64,000 bases of DNA from Ramlibacter tataouinensis TTB310 (GTDB taxonomy: Bacteria; Pseudomonadota; Gammaproteobacteria; Burkholderiales; Burkholderiaceae_C), in contig NC_015677.1 of the NCBI RefSeq assembly GCF_000215705.1, positions 3,670,001 through 3,734,000 of the forward strand, in the 5' to 3' direction. The notes under the pieces are model-generated. The model saw only the letters and a list, made by a program, of their open reading frames with translations, ran no database searches and was not told the origin of the DNA. How positions within the stretch are numbered: position 1 is the stretch's first letter; every line of letters starts with the position of its first letter. Shown one piece after another: positions 39,054-48,175 of the stretch. The position numbers and the translations under genes are program-made.

Positions 39054-40979
39054 TCAGGCCAGCAGCGCGTTCACCCGCTTGACGTAGGCCGCCGGGTCCT
39101 CCGGCAGGCCGCCCTCGGCCAGCAGCGCCTGGTCGAACAGGATCTGCGCCAGATCGTGGAAATGGACCGAGCCGTCCAGCTTCCTGACCAGCGCGTGCTC
39201 GGGATTGACCTCCAGCACCGGCTTGACCTCCGGCGCCTTCTGGCCGGCCTGCTTGAGCATGCGCGCCAGCTGCAGGCTCATGCCGCCGCCTTCCACCACC
39301 AGGCAGGCCGGCGAGTCGACCAGGCGGGTGGTGACGCGCACGTCCTCGGCGCGGTCCTTCAGGGCCTCCTTGAGCCTGGCCAGCACCGGCTTGAAGGCCT
39401 CGGCGGCTTCCTCCGCGGCCTTCTTCTCGGCCTCGTCCTGCAGCTTGCCCAGGTCGACCGCGCCCTTGGCCACCGACTGCAGCGGCGTGCCGTCGAAGTC
39501 GGTCAGGTAGTTCAGCGCCCACTCGTCGACCCGGTCGGCCATGAGCAGCACCTCGATGCCCTTCTTGCGGAACACCTCCAGCTGGGGGCTGTTCCTGGCG
39601 GCGGCCAGCGTGTCGGCGGTGATGTAGTAGATGGCGTCCTGGCCGTCCTTCATGCGGGCCTTGTAGTCCGCCAGCGAGACGGTGGGCGCGTCGGACTGCG
39701 TGGACGCAAAGCGCAGCAGCTTGGCCAGGCGTTCGCGGTTGGCGAAATCCTCGCCCAGGCCCTCCTTGAGCACGGCGCCGAACTCGGCCCAGAACTTGCC
39801 ATACTTGGCCTTGTCCTCGGCGGAAGCGGAATCCTCCTTCTCCAGCCGGGCCAACTCCTCCAGCATGGACAGCACGCGCTTGGTGGAGCCTTCGCGGATG
39901 GCGCGCACGTCGCGGCTTTCCTGCAGCAGCTCGCGGCTGACGTTCAGCGGCAGGTCGGCCGAATCGATCACGCCCTTGACGAAGCGCAGGTACACCGGCA
40001 TCAGCGCCTCGGCGTCGTCCATGATGAAGACGCGCTTGACGTACAGCTTGACGCCAGCCTTCTTCTCGCGGTTCCAGAGGTCGAACGGCGCGCTCGCCGG
40101 GATGTACAGCAGCTGCGTGTACTCGGTCGCGCCTTCCACCCGGTTGTGCGACCAGGCCAGCGGCGCCTCGTGGTCGTGGCTGATCTGCTTGTAGAACTCG
40201 GTGTACTGCTCGGCCGTGATGTCCTTCTTGGACCGGCTCCACAGGGCGCTGGCCTGGTTGACGGTCTCCCACTCGGAGGTAGGCACCATCTCGCCGCCCT
40301 TGTTGTCCTCACCTTCCTTCCACTCTTCCTTGCGCATCAGGATGGGCAGGGAGATGTGGTCGGAGTACTTGGCGATGATGGACTTGAGCTTCCAGGTGGA
40401 CAGGTACTCGGTGGCGTCCTCGCGCAGGTGCAGGATCACGCTGGTGCCGCGCTCGGGCCGCGTGAGGGCCTCGACCTCGAAGTCCCCGGTGCCGGCGCTG
40501 GTCCAGCGCACGCCCTCCTCGGGCTGGAGGCCGGCCCGGCGCGACTCCACCGTGATGCTGTCGGCCACGATGAAACCGGAGTAGAAGCCCACGCCGAACT
40601 GGCCGATGAGCTGACCCTGCTCGGCCGCGTTGGCTCTCTGGTCACCCGACAGGCGGTTCATGAATTCGCGCGTGCCGCTCTTGGCGATGGTGCCCAGGTT
40701 GGCTATGGCCTCCTGCTGCGACAGCCCGATGCCGTTGTCGGTGATGGTGAGGGTGCGGGCCTGCTTGTCGAAGCTGACGCGCACCTCCAGGTTGGGCTGG
40801 TCCTCGTAGAGCGCATTGTCCGCCAGCGCTTCGAAGCGCAGCTTGTCGCAGGCGTCCGAGGCGTTGGAGACCAGCTCGCGCAGGAAGATCTCCTTGTTGG
40901 AGTACAGCGAATGGGTGACCAGGTGCAGCAGCTGGGCCACTTCGGCCTGGAAGGACAGGGTCTGTTTGTTCTGGCTCAT
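39054..40979 (-). CDS. htpG: HSP90-family chaperone HtpG
   Basis: The 641-residue bacterial Hsp90. The N-terminal GHKL ATPase has [29 protein letters not shown], the lid [13 protein letters not shown] and [11 protein letters not shown]. The middle domain (about 240-500) includes the catalytic-Arg region [24 protein letters not shown]. The C-terminal dimerisation domain is present ([13 protein letters not shown]). The length is near that of E. coli HtpG (624). The start at 40979 gives [19 protein letters not shown] strong heat-shock promoter lies upstream. Confidence 0.97.
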   Translation of the reverse strand: MSQNKQTLSFQAEVAQLLHLVTHSLYSNKEIFLRELVSNASDACDKLRFEALADNALYEDQPNLEVRVSFDKQARTLTITDNGIGLSQQEAIANLGTIAKSGTREFMNRLSGDQRANAAEQGQLIGQFGVGFYSGFIVADSITVESRRAGLQPEEGVRWTSAGTGDFEVEALTRPERGTSVILHLREDATEYLSTWKLKSIIAKYSDHISLPILMRKEEWKEGEDNKGGEMVPTSEWETVNQASALWSRSKKDITAEQYTEFYKQISHDHEAPLAWSHNRVEGATEYTQLLYIPASAPFDLWNREKKAGVKLYVKRVFIMDDAEALMPVYLRFVKGVIDSADLPLNVSRELLQESRDVRAIREGSTKRVLSMLEELARLEKEDSASAEDKAKYGKFWAEFGAVLKEGLGEDFANRERLAKLLRFASTQSDAPTVSLADYKARMKDGQDAIYYITADTLAAARNSPQLEVFRKKGIEVLLMADRVDEWALNYLTDFDGTPLQSVAKGAVDLGKLQDEAEKKAAEEAAEAFKPVLARLKEALKDRAEDVRVTTRLVDSPACLVVEGGGMSLQLARMLKQAGQKAPEVKPVLEVNPEHALVRKLDGSVHFHDLAQILFDQALLAEGGLPEDPAAYVKRVNALLA

Positions 40980-41008
40980 AACTCGTTGGCGGGTGGGAAC
41001 GAGCGGCC

Positions 41009-41036
41009 ACGTGGGGACGGCGGGCGGTTTTTCAAG
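41009..41036 (-). promoter_or_regulatory. Sigma-32 heat-shock promoter of htpG
   Basis: On the minus strand, CTTGAAA (41030-41036) is a perfect -35 element. A 13-bp spacer leads to CCCCACGT (41009-41016), which matches the CCCCATNT -10 consensus at all but one fixed position. It lies 30 bp upstream of the htpG start, with the terminator of the neighbouring gene just behind it. This gives RpoH-dependent induction by heat or misfolded protein. Confidence 0.85.
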
Positions 41037-41046
41037 CCCCACGCAC

Positions 41047-41068
41047 AAAAACGCCCACAAGGGGCGTT
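41047..41068 (-). terminator. Terminator after the DUF4148-like gene
   Basis: Reading leftward, AACGCCC and GGGCGTT (41062-41068 and 41050-41056) pair around a 5-base loop and are followed by a T-run (A-run 41047-41051 on the plus strand). It lies 27 bp past the stop of the small gene and insulates the htpG promoter. Confidence 0.8.
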
Positions 41069-41094
41069 CCATGCGGGTGCGCGGCCAGGGCCGC

Positions 41095-41391
41095 TTACAT
41101 GAGGCCGACTTCGCCCGAGCTGATCTCGCCCGTGCGCACCGCCTCGGCGGCCTGCGCCCGCACGCTGGCGGCATCGAGGCCGGACTGGCGCGGGGCCAGC
41201 ACACCGGCTCCGGCATGCTCCTGCGTGGTGCCGCCGGAAGGCAGGCCGGCCGCTTCGGCCTGGACCTCGGCACGGGTGCGGCTGCCTTCGAACTGCAGGA
41301 CGTGCTGGGAACCTTCGGCTTCGTCGGCGCGGGCGCCCGTGGAAGCAGCGGCGGCCAGGGCAAGCACGGCGAGGAGGGTCTTGGTGTTCAT
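41095..41391 (-). CDS. Small exported DUF4148-like protein
   Basis: A 98-residue protein with a signal peptide ([22 protein letters not shown]) and a short hydrophilic mature part containing [14 protein letters not shown], which resembles the SR-x-EV-xAEL core of DUF4148 proteins common in Burkholderiales. Their function is unknown; several respond to two-component signals. The start at 41391 is set by the signal peptide; in-frame residues upstream are hydrophilic. About 110 bp upstream are four phased TTAGC boxes, so it is probably a target of the adjacent two-component system. Confidence 0.7.
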   Translation of the reverse strand: MNTKTLLAVLALAAAASTGARADEAEGSQHVLQFEGSRTRAEVQAEAAGLPSGGTTQEHAGAGVLAPRQSGLDAASVRAQAAEAVRTGEISSGEVGLM

Positions 41392-41497
41392 GGTGGATCC
41401 TTCAAAAGGGTGGGTGAGAAACGGGACAACCGGCGTTCGGTTGTCGCTGTGCGATTCAGCCATCGCGTCAACCGTGTCCTCACTGTAGGTTTGCGCC

Positions 41498-41536
41498 GTT
41501 AGCCGGCCCTTAGCGTTGTCTTAGCTGGCGCTTAGC
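41498..41536. promoter_or_regulatory. Four TTAGC boxes at exact 11-bp spacing
   Basis: TTAGC starts at 41499, 41510, 41521 and 41532 on the plus strand; the last three are CTTAGC separated by 5 bp. Direct hexamers with an 11-bp period are how OmpR/PhoB-class regulators such as PmrA and QseB bind. The block lies between the end of the histidine kinase gene and the leftward DUF4148-like gene, at a distance suited to activating the latter. Confidence 0.7.
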
Positions 41537-41550
41537 CGGCCGGCCGCGGC

Positions 41551-42900
41551 TCAGGCCTGCTCGACGCGCGCGATCAGGCCGCTGCGGTCCTCGCGGTTGC
41601 GCAGGGTGATGCGCAAGCCGCAGCGCTGCGCCGCCGCCTGGGCGATGGCCAGCCCCAGCCCGCTGCCGCGCGCGCCGTTGCCCGGCACCCGGAAGAAGCG
41701 GTCGAACACGCGATGCAGCTGGTCGGGCGGGATGCCCGGCCCGGTGTCCACCACCTCCACCACCGCGCGGCCGGCCTCGCACGACAGCCGCACATCCACC
41801 ACGCCGCCCACGGGCGCGTAGCGCAACGCGTTCTCGATCAGGTTGTCCAGCACGCTGCGCAGGTCCCCCTGGCCGCAGCGCAGCACCATGGGCGGCAGCG
41901 ACTGTTCCGGCGCCACCAGGCCGAGGTCGATGCCGCGCTGGTCCGCCAATGCGATCAGCGCGTTGATGCTCTCGTGCAGCTGCGCCTGCAGGTCCACGGC
42001 GGCCGGCGCCTCCTGGGCCGACACGTCCTGCTGGCGCGACAGCTTGAGCATCTGGTCGACCAGGCGCTGGGCCCGCGCCACGCCCGCTTCCAGCTGGGCG
42101 AAGCTTTGCGCGCAGACACCCGGCGGCAGGTCGCAGCGCACGTTTTCCAGTTGCAGCGCCACGGCCGTGATCGGCGTGCGCAGCTCGTGGGCCGCGTCCT
42201 GCACGAAACGGCGCTGCGCGGTGAAGGCGTCGCGCAGCCGCGTGAGCAGGCCATTGAAGGAGTGCACCAGGGGCGCGATCTCGCAGGGCACGCGCGCCAG
42301 CGGCAGCTCGGCGATGTTGTTCTCGTTCTGTTCCGCGGCGGCGCGGCCGATGGCCTGGACCTCGCGCGAAATGGCGCCGGCGACGCCCCACAGGATGAGG
42401 ATGGCCAGCGGCAGCAGGATCATCACCGGCGCGACGGCGGCGCCGGCCTTCTCGGCAGCCAGCTTGCGGCGGAATTCACCGCTTTGCAGCACCTGCACGC
42501 GCTGGCCGGCCCTGCCGGGCGCGCTGGCGTAGGCACGCCAGCCGGTGCCGTCGACGCGCAGGTCGGCAAATCCCGGCGAGGCCGCCAGGCCCGCCGCCAG
42601 CGACGGCCAGGAGCTGGACTCCAGGCGGCCTTGCGCGTCCCAGACCTGGACGACGTAGGCGCCCCACTCGTCGAGGCGCTCGCGCGAGGGCACCGGCGGC
42701 GCGACGTGCTCCTCAGTCTGCACGATGGAGTCGCCCAGCTGCTGCATCTGGTCGTCCATGAAGGTGCTGACCATGCGGCTGTAGCTCCAGTAGGAGAACA
42801 GCGCCGAGGCGGCGCCCACGATCAGGAACAGCGGCACCAGCCACAGCAGCAGCGTGTGCCGGATCGAGCACATGGCCCCGGAACGGAAGATCCGCATCAT
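41551..42900 (-). CDS. QseC/TctE-like sensor histidine kinase
   Basis: A 449-residue membrane kinase. Membrane helices are at about 17-38 and 157-175, with a periplasmic sensor of about 115 residues between them, then HAMP and a HisKA domain with His238 in FVQDAAHELRTPI. The ATPase domain has NLIENALRYA, DTGPGIPP and GSGLGLAIAQ. It resembles the QseC/PmrB/TctE group. The start overlaps the stop of its response regulator by 4 bp, so the pair is co-transcribed leftward. The stimulus is unknown; the periplasmic domain has no visible acidic metal-binding cluster. Confidence 0.88.
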   Translation of the reverse strand: MMRIFRSGAMCSIRHTLLLWLVPLFLIVGAASALFSYWSYSRMVSTFMDDQMQQLGDSIVQTEEHVAPPVPSRERLDEWGAYVVQVWDAQGRLESSSWPSLAAGLAASPGFADLRVDGTGWRAYASAPGRAGQRVQVLQSGEFRRKLAAEKAGAAVAPVMILLPLAILILWGVAGAISREVQAIGRAAAEQNENNIAELPLARVPCEIAPLVHSFNGLLTRLRDAFTAQRRFVQDAAHELRTPITAVALQLENVRCDLPPGVCAQSFAQLEAGVARAQRLVDQMLKLSRQQDVSAQEAPAAVDLQAQLHESINALIALADQRGIDLGLVAPEQSLPPMVLRCGQGDLRSVLDNLIENALRYAPVGGVVDVRLSCEAGRAVVEVVDTGPGIPPDQLHRVFDRFFRVPGNGARGSGLGLAIAQAAAQRCGLRITLRNREDRSGLIARVEQA

Positions 42901-43583
42901 CCGCCCTGGCTCCCCGGCGTCGGCGCGGCGGCTGCGATGCGCCAGCCCAGCCCGCGCACGTTGCGGATGGTGTCCGGCCCCAGCTTGCGGCGCATGCCGT
43001 GGATCAGGACGTCGACCGCGTTGCTGCTCACCTCCTCGCCCCAGCCGTAGATGCGCGACTCCAGCTGGTCGCGCGAGAGGATGGCGCCGGGACGCTCCAG
43101 CAGGGCGTGCAGCAGCGCGAACTCGCGCGCCGACAGCTGCGAGCGTTCGCCCGCCACCAGCACCTCGCGCGTGGTCAGGTCCATCTGCACGCCGGCACCG
43201 CCGATGATGGAGTGGGCGCTGCCGTCGCGCCGGCGGATCACGGCCCGCATGCGCGCCAGCAGCTCGCGGAATTCGTAGGGCTTGATCAGGTAATCGTCGG
43301 CGCCCACGTCCAGCCCCAGGATGCGGTCGTCCACGCCGTCGCGGGCGGTGAGCACCAGCACCGGCGTGCGGTCGCCCTCGGCGCGCGCCTTGCGCAGCAC
43401 CTCGATGCCGTCGCGGCGGGGCAGCCCCAGGTCCAGCAGTACGCAGGCGTAGCCGCCGTCGGACAAGGCGCTTTGCGCCAGCAGGCCTTCCTTGACCCAG
43501 TCGACCGACCAGCCATTGGATTCCAGGGCCCGCTGCAGGCTGGGGCCGATCATTTCGTCGTCTTCGACAAGCAGGACACGCAT
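42897..43583 (-). CDS. OmpR/PhoB-family response regulator
   Basis: A 228-residue regulator: receiver domain with Asp8, Asp9, phospho-site Asp51 (CVLLDLGLPRRDG) and Lys of LIKPYEF, then a winged-helix DNA-binding domain ending FNAVDVLIHGMRRKLG-like SNAVDVLIHGMRRKLG and IRNVRGLGWRI. It is closest to the QseB/PmrA/TctD type. It is the first gene of the leftward pair and faces the Csu-type fimbrial operon across a 363-bp gap. CTTAG-type boxes upstream of it, of the fimbrial operon and of the DUF4148-like gene suggest a local regulon. Confidence 0.92.
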   Translation of the reverse strand: MRVLLVEDDEMIGPSLQRALESNGWSVDWVKEGLLAQSALSDGGYACVLLDLGLPRRDGIEVLRKARAEGDRTPVLVLTARDGVDDRILGLDVGADDYLIKPYEFRELLARMRAVIRRRDGSAHSIIGGAGVQMDLTTREVLVAGERSQLSAREFALLHALLERPGAILSRDQLESRIYGWGEEVSSNAVDVLIHGMRRKLGPDTIRNVRGLGWRIAAAAPTPGSQGG

Positions 43584-43631
43584 GGCGGGTGGGCCGCGGT
43601 TGGAGTGCGGGGTCAGGTAGGAGCCCAGAGC

Positions 43632-43876
43632 TTAGGCGGTCACTCTTAGCCGGACGTTATCGGCGCCATCCCGCGCCAAGGAGCCACGTCCGGCGCGCCA
43701 GTGTTGCCAGCGCTGCAGGTCACCAGCCCAAGGATGAGCACACGACTGGAAGGTCCAAACAAAACCAAGTCGTCGCCAAGCAGACCAATTTACGTGATTT
43801 TCTTCACATCAACTAAGCCGCAGGCTTAAGGTCCCTAAGCAAACCCCCTAGACAACTGCTCCTGTCGTGCTAGGAT
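43632..43876. promoter_or_regulatory. Control region between the response regulator and fimbrial operon
   Basis: This gene-free gap (43584-43946) holds several likely signals. Near the regulator, CTTAGG (43631) and CTTAGC (43645), with TTATC at 43657, 11 bp after the second TTAGC, may be autoregulatory sites. Nearer the fimbrial genes, CTAAG at 43813 and 43835 (22 bp apart) flank GGCTTAAGG; TAAGCC-GCA-GGCTTA is also a small dyad. A candidate sigma-70 promoter follows: TAGACA (43849-43854), 16-bp spacer, TAGGAT (43871-43876). The segment is clearly richer in A/T than the neighbouring genes. Confidence 0.5.
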
Positions 43877-43946
43877 TTGTTTCACCTTGTTACCCATTGA
43901 GAGCCGTGATCGGCTTGTCCCAACGGCTCAGATGAAGGAATCCACC

Positions 43947-44474
43947 ATGAAATCCAGTCACAAGATCGCCCTTGTCGCCTCCGTCCTGCTCGGCCTGGGC
44001 GCTTCTGCCAGCATGGGGGTCCAGGCCGCCACCGCGACCGGCAACTTCAATGTCGTCGTCAATCTGACGCCCAAGTGCGAGATCAACAGCACTTCCGCGG
44101 CCACTGGCGCCAGCATCACGGACCTGACGTTCAGCTACACGGCGTTCCAGGCGCTCGCCGCCACCGCCGACACCAGCTTCACGGTGCGCTGCACGGGCAA
44201 CCTGCCTTACAGCCTGGCGCTGGACGGCCCCGCAGCCGCGGGGGTGTACAGCTACACCGACACGGATACGGGGCTGGATTACACGCTGCGGTTCCGCACC
44301 TCCGCCGCCGGCGTGGGCGACGGCACGGCCAAGACGCACCACATCGACGGTTCCATGTCCGGCAACCAGGCAGGCACCTGCGCCACGGCCACTGCCACGG
44401 CGGCCGCCGGCTCCACCACCGTGTGCTCGAACACCGGCGGCAACCGCCAGCGCACGGTGACGCTGACGTACTGA
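43947..44474 (+). CDS. Csu-type fimbrial major subunit (spore coat U domain)
   Basis: A 175-residue secreted pilin-like protein with a signal peptide (MKSSHKIALVASVLLGLGA, cleavage after VQA) and one SCPU domain: FNVVVNLTPKCEINST at the start and the closing strand RQRTVTLTY. Cysteines near residues 45 and 84 can form the usual disulphide. Csu pili are archaic chaperone-usher fibres used for biofilm formation. The ATG at 43947 is preferred over 43932 because of the GAAGGA site 7 bp upstream. It is the first gene of a six-gene cluster. Confidence 0.85.
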   Translation: MKSSHKIALVASVLLGLGASASMGVQAATATGNFNVVVNLTPKCEINSTSAATGASITDLTFSYTAFQALAATADTSFTVRCTGNLPYSLALDGPAAAGVYSYTDTDTGLDYTLRFRTSAAGVGDGTAKTHHIDGSMSGNQAGTCATATATAAAGSTTVCSNTGGNRQRTVTLTY

Positions 44475-44487
44475 GACGGCCTCAGCC

Positions 44488-45030
44488 ATGCTGGGCAGGT
44501 CCGTTGCGGCCATCATCCTGGGGCTGGCCGCCTCGGCAGCCGCGGCCGGTTCGGCAGGGGCGCAGTTCGGCGTGATGATCACCTTGAGCCGCCCCGGCGC
44601 AGGCAGCAACGTCTGCGTGAGCGGCACTGCGGCATCGGGCGGCGGCACATCGGTCCAGGTGCGCTGCGACGGCAACGTCTTCGTGGACATCTCACCGGTG
44701 CAGCCGGCGCGCACTCCGGAGTTCATGCCCGCATTCCGCCCGGCGCGCGACACCCTGCTTCCCGACTACTGCCGCACGGAACAGGCGGGCGTGTCGCGGC
44801 AACTGGCCCCCAGCATCAATTGCCGGCTCGACGACCAGGCGTTCAGCGTCGGCGAAGCCGAGCAGGACGGATGGCGATTCGGCGACCAGTTGTTCGCCAC
44901 CAACGACGAGGGTGTCGACCAGCACCTGGCACGGATGCGCCGGCGCGACGACCGTGGGACGCTTACCGCACTTCGCATCATCGGCGCCGAGCAAGGCCGT
45001 CGTGCTGTTGAGCTACTGGTATCCTTCTGA
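44488..45030 (+). CDS. Exported hypothetical protein of the fimbrial cluster
   Basis: A 180-residue protein with a signal peptide (cleavage probably after GSAGAQ). The mature part begins FGVMITLSRPG, has a Cys pair (NVCVSG and VRCDGN), and ends AVELLVSF. The 131-residue protein at 49228 has the same frame: FGVTIHLRTF, HRCTHRGG and LSCPATV, ending MELLITW. The two appear to be distant paralogues that bracket the operon. The family was not recognised. By size, disulphide and terminal beta-strand it may be a minor pilin or a periplasmic assembly factor. It lies between the major subunit and the chaperone. Confidence 0.65.
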   Translation: MLGRSVAAIILGLAASAAAAGSAGAQFGVMITLSRPGAGSNVCVSGTAASGGGTSVQVRCDGNVFVDISPVQPARTPEFMPAFRPARDTLLPDYCRTEQAGVSRQLAPSINCRLDDQAFSVGEAEQDGWRFGDQLFATNDEGVDQHLARMRRRDDRGTLTALRIIGAEQGRRAVELLVSF

Positions 45031-45032
45031 GG

Positions 45033-45767
45033 ATGAAGTCTCGCCGGGGCGCGCGCCACACTGCCGCCTTCCTCCTGCTGCTGGCCTTGGGGTGGCCGCT
45101 GACCAGCGCCGTCGCGGGCGTGTTCTCGGTCACGCCGGTGCGCCTGTACATGACGCCCCGCGACCGGGCGATCGCGGTCACGCTGACCAACGAGGGCGAC
45201 ACCGACGTCGTGCTGCAGGCGGACATCCACAGCTGGGCCCAGAAGCCGGACGGCGCCGACGAGCTGACCTTGACGGAAGACCTGATCCTGGCGCCCCCCA
45301 TCATCAAGCTGGCCCCCCGTGCGCGGCAGGTGGTGCGGCTGGCCCTGCTCAAGCCGGCCGACCCCGGCCGGCAGCTCACCTACCGGCTGGTGGTGCGGGA
45401 GGTGCCAGAGGCCCTGCCGCAGCAGCCGGGCGTGCAGCTGCCGATCGCGCTGGCCCTGAGCATGCCGGTCTTCATCACGCCGCCGGCGGCCAAGCGCCAG
45501 GTGGAATGCACGACCAGCCGGGCGGAGTCCTCCAGCGTGAGCTTGCGCTGCACCAACGCCGGCAATGCCTATGCCCAGATCCGCGAGGCCCGGGTCCAGC
45601 GTGCGGAGCAGGTGCTGGCGCGCTTCGAGGGCGGCAGCTACCTGCTGCCGGGCGCCAGCAAGGCCATCAGCCTCAAGGGCGAGCAGCCCCTCGCGCCGGG
45701 GGCGGCGCAGCTGACGGTGACATTCGACGACGGACAGAGCATCACCCAGGGCATCACCCTGCCCTAG
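45033..45767 (+). CDS. Periplasmic fimbrial chaperone (PapD-like)
   Basis: A 244-residue PapD-family chaperone that folds pilin subunits by donor-strand complementation. It has a signal peptide (cleavage after SAVA), an N-terminal Ig domain (FSVTPVRLYMTPRDRAIAVTLTNEGD), the G1 strand region (LAPRARQVVRLALLKP) with an Arg typical of the subunit-anchoring site, and a second Ig domain with Cys residues (VECTTSR, SLRCTNAGN). It begins 2 bp after the previous stop. It serves the adjacent usher. Confidence 0.88.
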   Translation: MKSRRGARHTAAFLLLLALGWPLTSAVAGVFSVTPVRLYMTPRDRAIAVTLTNEGDTDVVLQADIHSWAQKPDGADELTLTEDLILAPPIIKLAPRARQVVRLALLKPADPGRQLTYRLVVREVPEALPQQPGVQLPIALALSMPVFITPPAAKRQVECTTSRAESSSVSLRCTNAGNAYAQIREARVQRAEQVLARFEGGSYLLPGASKAISLKGEQPLAPGAAQLTVTFDDGQSITQGITLP

Positions 45768-45778
45768 AGGCAAGGATC

Positions 45779-48175
45779 GTGGCGCGCAGCAGTATTGGGG
45801 GCGCATGGCGGCGCCACGTTGTCCTGGCGGCAGGCTTGGCCGTCGGCATCGGCACGGCTTTCGCCCAGGCGGTCGCGCCGGCTCCCCCGGCTGCCGCCAC
45901 GGCCCCGCGGACGGAACGGCTGCTGCCGCTGGAAGTGTTCATCAACAGCACCAAGGGCGGCGTCTGGACGCTTCTGGAACGCGGCGGACTGCTGTACGCA
46001 CCGGAGGACGCCTTCGAGGAGTGGCGGCTGATCCGCAGCCCCAGTGCACAGAACGTCCAGTTCCAGGGCCAGACCTGGTACCCGCTTTCCGGCATTCCCG
46101 GATTCGAGGCCCGGCTCAATTTCGCCACCCAGTCGGTGGACCTGGTGTTCGCGCCCGCGGCATTCAATGCCGTGCGGCTGACGCGCGAGGCGGCGCTGCG
46201 TCCGCCCCTGTCGCCCTCCATTCCCGCGGCCTTCCTGAATTACGACCTGAGCTACACGGCCAGCCGGGACAAGGGCAGCAACCCCGATGTCCGCGACCTG
46301 GGCGCCCTGACGGAGCTGGGGTTCTCGGGCGACTGGGGACTGCTGACCAGCAGCTATGTCGGCCGCAACCTGGAGAGCGCCGATGCCCAGGTGAGCGCGT
46401 CCTGGCGCCGGCTGGAAACCACCTACACCCGCAACTTCCTGGACACCAACACCACGCTGCGGCTGGGCGACAGCATCACGCGCCCGGGCCTGACGGCGCG
46501 GGCGGTGTACTTCGGCGGCTTGCAGGTGGCCAAGAACTTCGCCCTCCAGCCAGGGTTCATCAGCTACCCCATCCCGGTGGTCACCGGTGTCTCGGCGGCG
46601 CCTAGCACGGTCGAGCTCTACATCAACGATGCCCTGCGCCAGACCTCCAACGTGCCGCCGGGGCCCTTCAGCATCGACAACTTCCCGGCCCTGACCGGGG
46701 CGGGCGAGGCCCGCATCGTGGTGCGCGACATCCTGGGCCGCGAAACCGTGGTGACACAGCCGTTGTTCAGCAGCGCCAGCCTGCTGGAGCAGGGACTGAC
46801 CGACTGGAGCTTCGAGCTGGGTTCCGTACGCCAGGGCCTGGGTACCGACAACGCCTCGTACGGCCCGGGGTTCGTGTCCGGCCTGTGGCGCCAGGGCCTG
46901 AACAAGTCCTTGACCGCCGAACTGAACGGCGAGTGGTCGAGCCGGCTGCAACGCCTGAGCGTGGGCGCCAGCTATGAACTGCCGTTCCAGATGCTGGGGC
47001 AGACGGCCGTCGGCGCCAGCCGCAGCGACACCGCCGGCAGCGGCCTGAGCTGGGCGGCGGCCGTGGAGCGCGCCGGATTGCGGCACGGCCTGTCCTTCAG
47101 CGCCAGCGGCGCGAGCCGCGGCTGGCGCCAGCTGGGCATCGACTCGACGCAGCCGCTGCCCCGGCTCCAGACCACCGCCAGCTACAGCTACAGCAGCAAC
47201 GACTTCGGCGCCTTCAGCCTGAGCTTCGGCAGCTTTTCCACCTACGACCGGGGCACCTTGCGCACCGTCGGCCTCAACTACACGGTGCGGCTGGCGCAGC
47301 GATCGGCGCTCACATTCAACGCCACCCAGCTCAGCGGCGCCTCCTCGGGCAGTTCCGTGGGCATCTCGCTGCTGGTGCCGCTGGACAGCCGGGTGGTGGT
47401 GGCCGCAGGCGCGAACGTGCGGGGAGGAACGACCGAGTACTACCTGAATGCGAGCCGCACCCTTGCCGCCGAGACGGGCTGGGGCTGGCGCACCGCGGCG
47501 GGCTCGCGGGGAGAAGGCCGGTTCGCGGAGGGCGGGGCTTACTACCAGGGCACCAAGGGACTGTTCTCGGCCGACGTCAGCGATGCCGCCACCCAGCAGA
47601 CCGTGCGGCTGGGCCTGCTCGGCGGCGCCGTCTTCGCCGATGGCCACCTGTTCGCATCGCGCCGCGTCCAGGACAGCTTCGCCATCGTCGAGGTCCCCGG
47701 CCATGCCGATGTCGGGGTCGGCTTCCAGAGCAGCACGCTGACCCGCACCGGTGCCGATGGCGTGGCGCTCCTGCCCCGGCTGCTGCCCTTCCAGCGCAAC
47801 AGCGTCCGCCTGGACCCGTCCGAGCTGCCGATCAGCGCCGAGCTCGATTCGATCGAGCAGGAAGCCGTTCCCGCGCTGCGCGGCGCGGTGAAGATCACCT
47901 TCCCCGTGCGCTCGGGCCGCGGCGCCCTGATCCGCATCGTGCTGGACGATGGCGCCCCCGCGCCGGCCGGGGCCCAGCTCGAGCTGGTGGGCGACCGCAA
48001 GGAATTCTTCGTCGCGCGGCGGGGCGAAGCCTTCGTCACCGGCCTGCAGCCCACCAACCAGCTGCGGTTGCGATGGAACGGCAACAGCTGCACCTTCACG
48101 GTCACGCTCCCGCCCGGGGAGCTGGAGGACATCGCCCGGGTCGGGCCGACCCTTTGCACAGGAGTGCCGAGATGA
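45779..48175 (+). CDS. Outer-membrane fimbrial usher
   Basis: A 798-residue usher that secretes and assembles pilins. It has a signal peptide (cleavage near GTAFAQ), an N-terminal chaperone-binding region, a 24-strand beta-barrel with the plug domain (VELYINDALRQTSNVPPGPF, IVVRDILGRETVVTQPLF) and C-terminal domains. There is no ATG at the N-terminus; the GTG at 45779, 8 bp after an AAGG site, is the best start and gives VARSSIGGAWRRHVVL. It begins 11 bp after the chaperone gene and overlaps the adhesin gene by 4 bp. The frame is intact throughout. Confidence 0.9.
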   Translation: MARSSIGGAWRRHVVLAAGLAVGIGTAFAQAVAPAPPAAATAPRTERLLPLEVFINSTKGGVWTLLERGGLLYAPEDAFEEWRLIRSPSAQNVQFQGQTWYPLSGIPGFEARLNFATQSVDLVFAPAAFNAVRLTREAALRPPLSPSIPAAFLNYDLSYTASRDKGSNPDVRDLGALTELGFSGDWGLLTSSYVGRNLESADAQVSASWRRLETTYTRNFLDTNTTLRLGDSITRPGLTARAVYFGGLQVAKNFALQPGFISYPIPVVTGVSAAPSTVELYINDALRQTSNVPPGPFSIDNFPALTGAGEARIVVRDILGRETVVTQPLFSSASLLEQGLTDWSFELGSVRQGLGTDNASYGPGFVSGLWRQGLNKSLTAELNGEWSSRLQRLSVGASYELPFQMLGQTAVGASRSDTAGSGLSWAAAVERAGLRHGLSFSASGASRGWRQLGIDSTQPLPRLQTTASYSYSSNDFGAFSLSFGSFSTYDRGTLRTVGLNYTVRLAQRSALTFNATQLSGASSGSSVGISLLVPLDSRVVVAAGANVRGGTTEYYLNASRTLAAETGWGWRTAAGSRGEGRFAEGGAYYQGTKGLFSADVSDAATQQTVRLGLLGGAVFADGHLFASRRVQDSFAIVEVPGHADVGVGFQSSTLTRTGADGVALLPRLLPFQRNSVRLDPSELPISAELDSIEQEAVPALRGAVKITFPVRSGRGALIRIVLDDGAPAPAGAQLELVGDRKEFFVARRGEAFVTGLQPTNQLRLRWNGNSCTFTVTLPPGELEDIARVGPTLCTGVPR

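Noticed and set aside
38814..41102. A 762-codon frame opposite htpG
   Set aside because: It is antisense to the fully conserved htpG and has no domain of its own.
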